Part shown: positions 1-7,211 of the stretch, one piece after another | Position numbering within the stretch: position 1 is the stretch's first letter | Layout: each line of letters starts with the position of its first letter | Origin: Devosia sp. | GTDB lineage: Bacteria; Pseudomonadota; Alphaproteobacteria; Rhizobiales; Devosiaceae | NCBI GenBank assembly: GCA_016793415.1 | Contig: JAEUMC010000336.1 | Span: 1 to 10,378, forward strand | Direction of reading: 5' to 3' | DNA: 10,378 nt | Notes under the pieces: generated by a model | What the model saw: the letters and a program-made list of their open reading frames with translations, nothing else | Databases searched by the model: none | Told to the model about the DNA's origin: nothing | Made by a program: the position numbers and the translations under genes

Positions 1-1
1 C

Positions 2-805
2 GTTTACCTGGAGCATGGCGTCGTTTCCTACCATGCCGATGCCTGCAGCATCGAAAGCAACTTCATCGCCGAATGCGGCAACTGCATCGAGCTCAGGGGC
101 ATGGGGCAGGCGTCGCGGATCGCCAACAACCTGATCGGGGCCGGCTATGATGGGCATTCAATCTATGCCGAGAATTTTGGTGGTCTGCTCGTCTCGGGCA
201 ACAATGTGTTCCCGCGCGGGCGGAGCAGCATCGCGCTGTCTGGCGTGGTCCGCTCGTCGGTCACCGGCAACCGGCTGCACTCGTTCTATCCGGGGATGCT
301 GGTGCTCTCGGGCAACTGCTCGGAGAACCTCATCGCGTCCAACCACTTCTTCCGCGACCGCGAGCCGTGGGCGCCGATGACCCGTTACGACAACGGGCTC
401 GACGACCAGTTCGGGCTGTTGCATCTCAACGGCGACAACAACTCGGTGATGGCGAACCACATCTCGGAGTCGATCGACACCCGGTACCTGAAACCGGCCG
501 ACGAGAAGCCGGTGATCATCCGGATCGTCTCGGGCACGGGCAACTATGTGGCGAACAACCACATCGTGGCGACAACCGAGAGCGCACACGCGAGCGACGC
601 GCCGAACAGCGATTGTTTCGCGACACAGGTGGAGGCGATCCTCGCCACGAGGAACCTCGCGGCGCTCGCGGTGATCGCGGTCAAGATCGAGCCAGAGGCC
701 AGTCACAACACGGTGCTCGACTCGGGCAGCGATGCCGAGGTGCTGCTGGACCGCTCGGTGAATGCGTTTCGCGGCACGCCGGTGCCAGGGAGCCTCACGC
801 GGTGA
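2..805 (+). CDS. GH91 inulin fructotransferase / difructose-anhydride enzyme, C-terminal part (5' end off window)
   Basis: The frame is open from base 2 to the TGA at 803-805 (267 residues), so the gene starts upstream of the window. The sequence reads as a right-handed parallel beta-helix typical of GH91, rich in N-N and G-N turns (IANNLIGAGY, SVTGNRLHSF, NNSVMANH, GNYVANNH). The segments AECGNCIELRGMGQAS, FPRGRSSIALSGVVRSSVTG and HSFYPGMLVLSGNCSENLI match inulin fructotransferases as I remember them. These enzymes cut inulin by intramolecular fructosyl transfer, releasing difructose anhydride I or III. As I recall, the Bacillus enzyme uses Asp233 and Glu244; here an Asp (codon 38-40) and a Glu (codon 71-73) have the same 11-residue spacing, so the active site appears intact. 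GH91 also contains difructose-anhydride III hydrolases, and the visible part does not separate the two activities. The missing N-terminus would show whether it is secreted. The stop overlaps the next gene's GTG, implying translational coupling. Confidence 0.88.
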   Translation, partial: VYLEHGVVSYHADACSIESNFIAECGNCIELRGMGQASRIANNLIGAGYDGHSIYAENFGGLLVSGNNVFPRGRSSIALSGVVRSSVTGNRLHSFYPGMLVLSGNCSENLIASNHFFRDREPWAPMTRYDNGLDDQFGLLHLNGDNNSVMANHISESIDTRYLKPADEKPVIIRIVSGTGNYVANNHIVATTESAHASDAPNSDCFATQVEAILATRNLAALAVIAVKIEPEASHNTVLDSGSDAEVLLDRSVNAFRGTPVPGSLTR

Positions 806-2484
806 GCCGGGCATCCATCAGTCTTTCCGCCGGCTATGTGCTCGAGTTCTGGGCGCGCGGGCCGGGTTCTATCCGGATCTCGCAAGGCGATGCGCTGCTC
901 TGGCAGGTGCCGGCATTCTCCGAGCACGTGGACTTCTTCAGGTACCACCACTCCCGGTCGGGCGGCGTCTCGGTGGAGTGGGACCGATCCGAGGCCGTGC
1001 TGTTCGCCTATGGCTACGATCCGGCGGCCGTGGCCGAGGTCGGGATCACCATCTGGGATTTCGGGGGTGAAGCACTGACGCTTCGTACCGGGGCGGAAGT
1101 CGATGCCTGGATGCGATCCGACGCCATGCGCCCGGTGCTGCATTTCTCGCCGGTCCGACAGTGGATGAACGATCCGAACGGTCTCTCGAAGCGCGGCGAC
1201 AGCTGGCACCTGTTCTATCAGTTCAACCCGGCCAGCACCGAATGGGGACCGATGCACTGGGGCCATGCGCTCAGCACGGACATGTTCAACTGGGTGCATC
1301 AGCCGGTGTTCCTCCACCCCGAACAGAACCTCTGGCGCCTGGGCGCCACCGGCGGCGCCTTCTCGGGCAATGCGTTCGAAGACCGGGATGGCAGCCGGAT
1401 GTTTTTCTATACCGAGCGGCTGCCAGCTTACGACCTGGTCAAGGGGTACCGCGAGGTGCAGAAGCTGGCGCGGCCGGATCCGGGGAGCCTCGGCGCTGCG
1501 GGCATCGAAACGGTCATCGCCACGCGCCCCGAGCACGAGGGGGTCGAGCACGATTTCCGCGACCCCAAGGTGTGGTGGGACGAGGCGGCGGGCGCCTACC
1601 GGATGGTGCTCGGCGCGGCGCTGCATGGCGACCCGGCAGTGCTGCTTTATGGTTCAGCCAACCTCCACGACTGGAGCTATCTGGGCCCGCTCTATCGGGC
1701 GCCGGCGCGTTACCGGGAGCATGGCGCCCGGGCCGTGGAATGCCCCGATTTCTTCCTGCTCGACGGCAAATGGGTGATGGTGATGAGCTTTGTCGGCTAC
1801 ACCGAGCCGGCGAGCGGCCGCCATAATCTCTTGTACGCACTGGTCGGGGAGTTCCGCGACGACAGGTTCATCCCCGACAGCGATAACCTGCAACTGCTGG
1901 ATTTCGGCACGGATTTTTACGCCATGCAGAGCTTTGCGGCCGACGGGCGGCAGCTCGCCCTCGCCTGGCTGTTCAACTGGGAGGATCGGAAACCGGCCGG
2001 CTCGCCCTATTCAGGCGAAATGTCGCTGCCGCGCGAGCTCCGACTGGATGGTGCGGGGCGACTTTGCATGTTGCCAGTGGCGGAACTGGATGCGGCATGG
2101 CCGGCCATGCCGTTGTCGAGCGAGGCGGATGGCGGATTTGCGTTGGGTGGCGCCCCGTTCGAGCTGCGTCTCAGCGGTAGCCTCGAGGGCACGCGCATTG
2201 TCGCCAGCCAGCAGGGCGCACCGTCGTTCGAGGTGCAGGTCTCGGCGGGTCGCCTTACAATCCGGCTACCGCAGGACGATGGGAAGATCCGCTACGAGGC
2301 GGAGCTGGGCACGGCGACAGACCTGCGCCTCGTTCACGATCGGGGGATCATCGAAGTGTTTGCCGACCATGGCGCCGTCTGCGGTACGCGTCGCAGTTAC
2401 CGCAATGTGGCGCCCGATCGGGTCGAGGTGATCTCGGCCGCGCAGTTCACTGTGTCGGAGCGGAGCGCGCCAAAGCGGGTATGA
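802..2484 (+). CDS. GH32 beta-fructosidase (exo-inulinase/levanase/invertase-like) with N-terminal extension
   Basis: This glycoside hydrolase has 560 residues and probably cleaves beta-fructosidic bonds of fructans, fructo-oligosaccharides, sucrose or difructose anhydrides. The GH32 triad is visible: nucleophile Asp124 in WMNDPNG, transition-state stabiliser Asp254 in FRDPKVW, and acid/base Glu313 in VECPDFF. Other family signatures are WHLFYQFNP, WGPMHWGHA, and GTDFYAMQSF near residue 370. A five-bladed propeller (about 115-430) is followed by the usual C-terminal beta-sandwich, ending with IIEVFADHG. The GTG at 802 overlaps the preceding stop as GTGA. The frame stays open upstream to 367, but that stretch lies inside the GH91 gene. 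No signal peptide is seen, so the enzyme is probably cytoplasmic and acts on imported products. About 115 residues before the catalytic domain are beta-rich and not recognised. The exact substrate cannot be read from sequence; coupling to GH91 suggests inulin-derived products. Confidence 0.93.
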   Translation: MSRASISLSAGYVLEFWARGPGSIRISQGDALLWQVPAFSEHVDFFRYHHSRSGGVSVEWDRSEAVLFAYGYDPAAVAEVGITIWDFGGEALTLRTGAEVDAWMRSDAMRPVLHFSPVRQWMNDPNGLSKRGDSWHLFYQFNPASTEWGPMHWGHALSTDMFNWVHQPVFLHPEQNLWRLGATGGAFSGNAFEDRDGSRMFFYTERLPAYDLVKGYREVQKLARPDPGSLGAAGIETVIATRPEHEGVEHDFRDPKVWWDEAAGAYRMVLGAALHGDPAVLLYGSANLHDWSYLGPLYRAPARYREHGARAVECPDFFLLDGKWVMVMSFVGYTEPASGRHNLLYALVGEFRDDRFIPDSDNLQLLDFGTDFYAMQSFAADGRQLALAWLFNWEDRKPAGSPYSGEMSLPRELRLDGAGRLCMLPVAELDAAWPAMPLSSEADGGFALGGAPFELRLSGSLEGTRIVASQQGAPSFEVQVSAGRLTIRLPQDDGKIRYEAELGTATDLRLVHDRGIIEVFADHGAVCGTRRSYRNVAPDRVEVISAAQFTVSERSAPKRV

Positions 2485-2501
2485 ACGTGAACCGCCCCTC
2501 A

Positions 2502-2517
2502 CCCTCTCCACAGAGGG
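2502..2517. terminator. Short hairpin between convergent genes, possible terminator
   Basis: The 54-bp gap between the convergent GH32 and GH66 genes contains CCCTCT-CCAC-AGAGGG, a perfect 6-bp stem with a 4-nt loop. It is usable from both strands and lies in the expected place. There is no T-run on either side, so it is not a classical intrinsic terminator, and the role is inferred from position only. Confidence 0.35.
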
Positions 2518-2538
2518 CACGCAGTCACCCAGGTCGCT

Positions 2539-4122
2539 TCAGTTCTCGACCACCACGACTTGCCACACCGCCGGGGCGGGCAGGTCGGCCGTCGCGAAAT
2601 CCCCGTCGACCGCCACCGGCAGCTCGACCAGGCGCCCCAAACCATCCGGGTCGGCGACGCGTACGCGCGGCACCCGCGTTCCCGACAGCCGGAAGCGCAG
2701 CGTTGCTGGGCCGGGATCGGCGGGGGCGGCCCGGGCGGCGTCCCACAGCGTATCGGTTTGCCCCACGAGATTGATCAGGTGGAGGATCAGGCGGTCGCCG
2801 TCGGCGACGATGCGGCGCCAGACCTTGCCGGCAGTCGCGGTCTCGCTGTGCTCGGCCCTCGCATAGCTGACGTCGATCTCGTTGTTGTAGGGGCCGGCGT
2901 ATGAGTTGGTGACGTCGGTCAGTTCCGGCGGCATCAGCAGTTCGTCATGGGCGACGAGGAAGTCGTACCAGCGCTTCAGCAGCGCTGCGGTCGAGGCTTC
3001 CATCCGGTGGTTGCGGACATAATAGGGGTCGCAGAGCAGACGGTCGGCCTCTCCGGTCAATAGTTGCGTGGCACCGTGCGAGTGGAGGGTGGCCATGGTC
3101 AGCGCCGTGGCCCGGTCAGCGGCATCGGCAGGGGCGCTGTCGTAGATGTGCTGGTAGGCGGCAAGCACCACCGGCTTGCCGTCGCCAAAGGCGCGGGCCC
3201 GGGTGACGGTGTCGGCGAGATGCTGCAGAGTCAGCTGCGGCGCCCAGGGCTCGATGTAGACGGCGTCCTGCCGGGTGGCTGCCGCCCGGCGGGTGGGGAA
3301 GTCGTTGACGTTGTTGAACACCAGATGCGCCTTGGGCAAGGCGTCGCGCACTGCTTCGATGAGTGTGACGAAGGAGGCGCCGACATCGACCGCCACACCG
3401 TCAGCGCGCTGGGCGCGTTTGGGGTAGCCGTACTGGTCGAGGTGGTAGCCATCGAAGCCGAGCGCGGCGGTGGCGGCCGCGAGGTCGGCGGTAAAGTGCT
3501 CGAGCCAATCCGGCGCCGCCGGGTCGAGGATGAAGAGGAAATCGCCAAGCCCGTAGGGAGCGCCGGTGGCGGTGAGCAGGGCCTGGTGCTGCCAGCCGTC
3601 CCACTCCTTGGGGCCGATGGCGTAGACGGCGGCGTAACCGAGAGCCCGCGCGCCGGTCTGCTGCACCGCGCCGACCAGGGCACGGACCGTGGCCAGTGCA
3701 ATCGGCTGGTCCAGCGCGTCGCGATAGCTCTCGCCGCCGCCCATGAGGTCGGCATGGCGATAGGCCCAGTCATAGAACTGCACGCCGCTCAGGTGCAGTC
3801 GCCGCACCGTATCGGTGAGCCCGGCGATGTCCTTGTCGGGGGCGTAGCTGGCGACGAAGCCGTAGCGCAGCCGCCGGCGCGGCTCGGCCGCGACTTCGAT
3901 GGCGGTGGTGAGATCGCCCACCTCGACGCTGTAGCCGCCCTCCGGCAGAACGGGCAGCAGCAGGTCGTCGCTACGCCAGTCGATCTCGGCGACGACTTCG
4001 CCCAGATGAAACACCCGCGCTAGCCCCGGCGCGACGTCGCCGCGGACCTCGATGGCGATGTTCTTGCCCGGGCGGAACGAGGCACGGCGCGGCAGCAGCT
4101 CGCGCGAAGGGTAGATCGACAT
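2539..4122 (-). CDS. GH66 family glycosidase (dextranase / cycloisomaltooligosaccharide glucanotransferase-like), no signal peptide
   Basis: This 527-residue protein is assigned to GH66, whose members cleave or cyclise alpha-1,6-glucans. The key motif GFDGYHLDQYG (222-232) carries the likely nucleophile Asp229. AVYIEPW (287-293) carries the likely acid/base Glu291, in the same order and approximate spacing as in GH66 dextranases. The layout fits: an N-terminal beta-sandwich (about 1-85), a (beta/alpha)8 barrel from RLRYGFVASY (about 85-400), and a C-terminal beta domain (about 410-527). It is shorter than most characterised GH66 enzymes and lacks their binding-module insertions. The N-terminus (MSIYPSRELLPRR) is not a signal peptide, unlike secreted dextranases, so a cytoplasmic location is inferred. 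It is the last gene of the importer operon, with its ATG 6 nt after the permease stop and an AAGGGA ribosome-binding site inside the permease's end. Likely substrate: imported isomaltooligosaccharides or cyclic isomaltooligosaccharides. Family assignment is firm; hydrolase versus transferase is open. Confidence 0.85.
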   Translation of the reverse strand: MSIYPSRELLPRRASFRPGKNIAIEVRGDVAPGLARVFHLGEVVAEIDWRSDDLLLPVLPEGGYSVEVGDLTTAIEVAAEPRRRLRYGFVASYAPDKDIAGLTDTVRRLHLSGVQFYDWAYRHADLMGGGESYRDALDQPIALATVRALVGAVQQTGARALGYAAVYAIGPKEWDGWQHQALLTATGAPYGLGDFLFILDPAAPDWLEHFTADLAAATAALGFDGYHLDQYGYPKRAQRADGVAVDVGASFVTLIEAVRDALPKAHLVFNNVNDFPTRRAAATRQDAVYIEPWAPQLTLQHLADTVTRARAFGDGKPVVLAAYQHIYDSAPADAADRATALTMATLHSHGATQLLTGEADRLLCDPYYVRNHRMEASTAALLKRWYDFLVAHDELLMPPELTDVTNSYAGPYNNEIDVSYARAEHSETATAGKVWRRIVADGDRLILHLINLVGQTDTLWDAARAAPADPGPATLRFRLSGTRVPRVRVADPDGLGRLVELPVAVDGDFATADLPAPAVWQVVVVEN

Positions 4123-4128
4123 AACGGG

Positions 4129-4950
4129 TTATCCCTTGACGGAGCCGGCGGTGAGGCCCTGGACGAAGTGGCGCTGGAAGGTGAGGAACACCGCGATGAC
4201 AGGCAGGATGGCGATGATCGAAGCGGCGAACACCAGCCCCCATTGCGTGCCCTTGGGCCCCAGCAGCAGGGCGATGGCGATGGGCAGGGTCTGGTTCTCG
4301 GGCGTGGTGATGATGGTGAGCGCCCAGGCGAACTCGTCCCAGGTGGCGAGGAAGGTGAAGATGGTGGCGGTGGCCAGGGCCGGCCGGGCCAGCGGCAGCG
4401 CCAGGCTCCAGAACCGCCGCCAGTGGCCGGCGCCGTCGATCTGCATCGCCTGGTCGAGCTCGCCCGGCAGCGCTTCGAAGAAACCGCGCAAGAGGAAGGT
4501 GTTGAGCGCCAGGTTGCCGGCCACATAGAAAATGATCAGTCCGGGCAGGCTGTCGAGCACGCCGAACCACTTGGCGAGGAGGAATTGCGGCACGATCAGC
4601 ATCATCGCCGGGATCATCAGCCCAAGCAGCAGCAGGCGGAACAGCAGCTCGCGACCGGGAAAGCGGTAGCGGGCGAAGCCATAGGCCATCATGGCGCTGA
4701 GCAGCACGGCGAGGGCGGTCGAGGTCACCGCGACGAGCAGCGAATTGACGAAGTAATGGCCGAAATCGCCGCGCAGCAGGATGCGCTCGTAGTTCGACAG
4801 CGTCGGTGGATCGGGGATGAACTGCGGCGGCAGCTTCAGCACATATTGCTGCCCCTTGAAGCTGGTCGACAGCATGTAGAGAAACGGCGTCACCATCAGC
4901 AGCGCGCCGAAGGCGAGGGCGACCAGCCGCAGGCTGCGGGCGGGGCTCAT
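4129..4950 (-). CDS. ABC sugar transporter permease, MalG type (CUT1)
   Basis: This 273-residue inner-membrane protein is one of the two permeases of a CUT1 carbohydrate importer. About six hydrophobic segments are visible, the first at residues 8-28 (LVALAFGALLMVTPFLYML). The cytoplasmic EAA loop (about 159-190) reads EALPGELDQAMQIDGAG and ends in ALPLARP; it would dock onto the ATPase. The C-terminus is the usual MalG type (FQRHFVQGLTAGSVKG). The ATG at 4948-4950 overlaps the TGA of the preceding permease as ATGA, so the two are probably translated in a coupled, equimolar way. The frame is open further upstream inside the other permease, but that extension has no homology-like character. 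Substrate specificity lies mainly in the binding protein; the downstream GH66 suggests an alpha-1,6-gluco-oligosaccharide. Confidence 0.93.
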   Translation of the reverse strand: MSPARSLRLVALAFGALLMVTPFLYMLSTSFKGQQYVLKLPPQFIPDPPTLSNYERILLRGDFGHYFVNSLLVAVTSTALAVLLSAMMAYGFARYRFPGRELLFRLLLLGLMIPAMMLIVPQFLLAKWFGVLDSLPGLIIFYVAGNLALNTFLLRGFFEALPGELDQAMQIDGAGHWRRFWSLALPLARPALATATIFTFLATWDEFAWALTIITTPENQTLPIAIALLLGPKGTQWGLVFAASIIAILPVIAVFLTFQRHFVQGLTAGSVKG

Positions 4951-5849
4951 CGAACCGCCCGGCGCGCTGACGGCGTCGCCTCCGGGTTGCGGAACAGTGT
5001 CAGCTGCAGCGCCGAGAGGGCGAAGACGATCAGCGTCAGGATCACCGCCAGGGCCGAGCCATAGCCGAAATCGAGGAACTCGAAGGCCTGCCGGTACATG
5101 TAGGTGAGCAGCACTTCGGTGGCGCCGCCAGGGCCGCCATTGGTCATCACCAGCACCGAGGCGAAGACGTTGAAGCCGCCGATCACCAGCATGATGGTGA
5201 CGAAAATGGTCGCCGGCCAGATTGCGGGCACTGTGACGGCGAGAAAACGCTGCCAGCGGTTGGCCCCGTCGATGACGGCCGCCTCCTCGAGTTCTTTCGG
5301 CACTCCCTGCAGCGCCGCAAGGAAGATCATCATCGACCAGCCGATGCCTTTCCACACACCCAGCGCACAGATGGCGACCAGCGCGGTCCAGCGGTCGGCC
5401 AGCCAGGAGATCTTGTCGGTGGCGCCCAGGAGATCATCGAGGGCGAAGTTGATCAGGCCGCGATCGGCGAACAGGTATTTGAACAGCAGCGATACCACCA
5501 CCCAGCTGGTCACCACCGGCAGGTAGTAGAGCACCCGGAACAGGGGTTGGGCCGGGCTCTTGTCCTTGAGCAGCAGCGCCACGCCGAGCCCGAGGATGAT
5601 CTGCGGCGGCACGGTGAAGGCCATGTAGATGCCGCTGTTGCTGAGCGCCAGCCAGAAGCGCGGGTCGTTGAAGGCCCGGATGTAATTGTCGAACCCGAGG
5701 AAGTTGCTGGTGGCGCCGGCGACCAGCTTCCAGTCGAACAAGCTCATCTGAGCCGCCTGCAGCATCGGGTAGACGATGCAGACGAGGAAGATGAGGAACC
5801 CCGGCGCAATGAACAGCGCCGGAGGCAACCAGGTCCGCCAGAGTTTCAT
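4947..5849 (-). CDS. ABC sugar transporter permease, MalF type (CUT1)
   Basis: This 300-residue inner-membrane permease pairs with the MalG-type protein encoded next. The first membrane segment (PPALFIAPGFLIFLVCIVYP, residues 9-28) starts right after a short basic N-terminus. The EAA loop (about 183-209) contains ELEEAAVIDGANRWQRF and ends in VTVP. The TNGGPGGAT motif (236-244) is typical of MalF/UgpA-type proteins. I chose the ATG at 5847-5849 because a strong Shine-Dalgarno (GGGAGGGG) lies about 3 nt upstream and the protein then begins as family members do. An in-frame ATG at 5928-5930 overlaps the binding-protein stop (TGATG) and would add 27 residues, but it has no visible ribosome-binding site, and the added stretch is coded largely by the hairpin at 5862-5894. 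Confidence 0.9.
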   Translation of the reverse strand: MKLWRTWLPPALFIAPGFLIFLVCIVYPMLQAAQMSLFDWKLVAGATSNFLGFDNYIRAFNDPRFWLALSNSGIYMAFTVPPQIILGLGVALLLKDKSPAQPLFRVLYYLPVVTSWVVVSLLFKYLFADRGLINFALDDLLGATDKISWLADRWTALVAICALGVWKGIGWSMMIFLAALQGVPKELEEAAVIDGANRWQRFLAVTVPAIWPATIFVTIMLVIGGFNVFASVLVMTNGGPGGATEVLLTYMYRQAFEFLDFGYGSALAVILTLIVFALSALQLTLFRNPEATPSARRAVR

Positions 5850-5861
5850 CGCCCCTCCCGC

Positions 5862-5894
5862 CTGGCGCGACACCCTTTGCGGGTGCCGCGCCAG
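5862..5894 (-). promoter_or_regulatory. Stable intercistronic hairpin between binding-protein and permease genes
   Basis: Read on the - strand, CTGGCGCGGCACCC, a 5-nt loop GCAAA, and GGGTGTCGCGCCAG form a 14-bp stem with a single G-U pair. It starts about 35 nt after the binding-protein stop and ends just before the permease's Shine-Dalgarno. No U-run follows, so a full terminator is unlikely. In several CUT1 operons (malE-malF is the known example) such a structure protects the upstream binding-protein mRNA and/or lowers expression of the permeases. That role here is inferred; the structure is seen directly. Confidence 0.7.
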
Positions 5895-5929
5895 TTTGGG
5901 GCCGGAGGCGTCGCGGACCAAGTCCGTCA

Positions 5930-7192
5930 TCAGAGGGCGCCTGACAGCAGCGGATCGATCTGCGCAGCAGCGTTGGTCAGGGCTTCCTGCACGCTGACCT
6001 TGCCCTCGAAGGCGGGCACCAGTTCAGCGTTGAGGATACCGTCGACCTTGGACGAGCCAGGGATGGCGAGGCGCGATTTCGCAGTCTTCAGCTGTTCGGC
6101 GAAGGGCGCGAGGAACGGCAGGATTTCCGCCTGCTTGTCGGCAAAGGCGGGGATCACCGTCATCTGGCCGGTCTTCGCCATCTCGATCTGGAATTGCTCG
6201 GACTGAGTGAAGCGGATGAACTCGAGCGCTGCTTCCTGGTTCTTGCTGGCAGTGGTGAGGACGATATCCTCGCCGCCGACGACGCTGACCGAACCGCCCG
6301 GACCTGCCGGCACCGGCGCGTAGACCGGGGTGAAATCGGGGTATTGCTCCGCCCAGATGCCGGCCATCCACGGACCATCGAGGATGGTGGCATAGTTCTC
6401 CGACGGCAGCCCGTCCGAGGTGCCGGTGGCGCCCTGATTGCCGATGATCAGGTTGGGGATCTGCCCCGCGGCATAGAGATCGACCAGCATCTGCACGGCG
6501 GCGACGCTTTCGGGGCTGTCGAGGTAACCCGAGGCCTTGGTCAACTCGGCGTCGGTGACATTGCCGCCGCCCGACCAGATCCACGGAAAGAGGTTCCAGC
6601 CGCCGAGCCCGCCATCGGCGAACACCTGGATATCGGTGCCCTTCAGTTTTTCGGCCAGCGCCTTCAGCTCGTCGAAGCTGGCGGGCGGCGCGCTGACACC
6701 GGCCTGGTCGAGCGCGGCCTGGTTGACCACCAGCACGCGGGTATTGGTGTCGAGCGGCAGACCGTAATATTTGCCCTTGTAGAGGTTGGTGGCGAGCGTG
6801 CCCGGATAGGTCGCGTCGGCAAAGGTCTGGAAATCCGGCATGGCGTCGCTCAGCGCCACCAGCACGCCGAGATCGGCGAATTGCGGTACCCAGCCGAGGT
6901 CGGCGCGCACCAGGTCGGGCAGCTCGCCGCCGGCGGCACTGGTGGTCAGTTTCTGCAGCAGCGAGTCATAGGGCACGTCGACATACTTGATCTTGATGCC
7001 GGGATGCGCCGCCTCGAAGGCCGGGATCAGCGTGCTGTTCAGCGCATCCTGCTGGGTCGAGTTGCCGCCATTGCCGTAGGCGCCCCAGAAGGTGACGGTG
7101 ACGTCTTCGGCAAGCGCCGGGAGCGCCGCAAACAGCGCCGCGCCGGCGACCAGCGACAGCAACGCGCCGCGGCGCGTCGGATAAATGGTCAT
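5930..7192 (-). CDS. Extracellular solute-binding protein family 1, ABC sugar transporter
   Basis: This 420-residue periplasmic protein should capture the sugar for the importer. Residues 1-28 form a signal peptide: TRR, then the hydrophobic run ALLSLVAGAALFAALPALA, with likely cleavage after ALA and before EDVTVTFWGAYG. The TRRGALL stretch has a twin arginine but lacks the usual Phe of a Tat motif, so Sec export is as likely. The mature part shows typical family-1 elements: early IPAFEAAHPGIKIKYVDVPY, then VRADLGWVPQFADLGVLVAL, then YYGLPLDTNTRVLVVN, and late VVGGEDIVLTTASKNQEAAL, where the domain hinge and sugar pocket usually lie. The ATG at 7190-7192 is preceded by GAGGAGG (7201-7207) at 8-nt spacing. 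It is the first gene of the importer operon, divergent from a ROK regulator. Ligand is not readable from sequence; alpha-1,6-gluco-oligosaccharides are inferred from the GH66 partner, with fructo-oligosaccharides or difructose anhydride as alternatives because of the neighbouring GH91 and GH32 genes. Confidence 0.93.
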   Translation of the reverse strand: MTIYPTRRGALLSLVAGAALFAALPALAEDVTVTFWGAYGNGGNSTQQDALNSTLIPAFEAAHPGIKIKYVDVPYDSLLQKLTTSAAGGELPDLVRADLGWVPQFADLGVLVALSDAMPDFQTFADATYPGTLATNLYKGKYYGLPLDTNTRVLVVNQAALDQAGVSAPPASFDELKALAEKLKGTDIQVFADGGLGGWNLFPWIWSGGGNVTDAELTKASGYLDSPESVAAVQMLVDLYAAGQIPNLIIGNQGATGTSDGLPSENYATILDGPWMAGIWAEQYPDFTPVYAPVPAGPGGSVSVVGGEDIVLTTASKNQEAALEFIRFTQSEQFQIEMAKTGQMTVIPAFADKQAEILPFLAPFAEQLKTAKSRLAIPGSSKVDGILNAELVPAFEGKVSVQEALTNAAAQIDPLLSGAL

Positions 7193-7200
7193 GGTGATTT

Positions 7201-7207
7201 CCTCCTC
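7201..7207 (-). promoter_or_regulatory. Shine-Dalgarno of the binding-protein gene
   Basis: GAGGAGG on the - strand, 8 nt before the ATG at 7192. It is close to the ideal 16S complement and fits the high expression expected for a periplasmic binding protein. Confidence 0.8.
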
Positions 7208-7211
7208 AGCG

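Noticed and set aside
367..801. In-frame N-terminal extension of the GH32 gene by 145 codons
   Set aside because: It lies wholly inside the GH91 gene in another frame and reads as an Arg/Gly-rich low-complexity shadow. The GTG overlapping the GH91 stop is a better start.
2502..2517. Hairpin after the GH32 gene as a confident intrinsic terminator
   Set aside because: Only a 6-bp stem and no T-run on either strand. It is kept only as a low-confidence feature.
3064..4023. Long + strand ORF antisense to the GH66 gene
   Set aside because: It is typical of high-GC antisense frames: Gly/Val/Arg-rich, no domain-like pattern, and opposite a gene with clear catalytic motifs. The similar long frames opposite the permease, binding-protein and RpiR genes were rejected for the same reason.
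4087..4122. Similarity between the first residues of the GH66 protein (MSIYPSR) and of the binding protein (MTIYPTR)
   Set aside because: The codons differ and the likeness stops after seven residues. The GH66 N-terminus has no hydrophobic stretch, so it is not a shared signal peptide. Probably chance.
5850..5930. Permease start at the ATG overlapping the binding-protein stop (TGATG)
   Set aside because: There is no Shine-Dalgarno before it, whereas GGGAGGGG precedes the ATG at 5849. The extra 27 residues are unlike the family and are mostly coded by the hairpin. Not fully excluded, because TGATG coupling exists.
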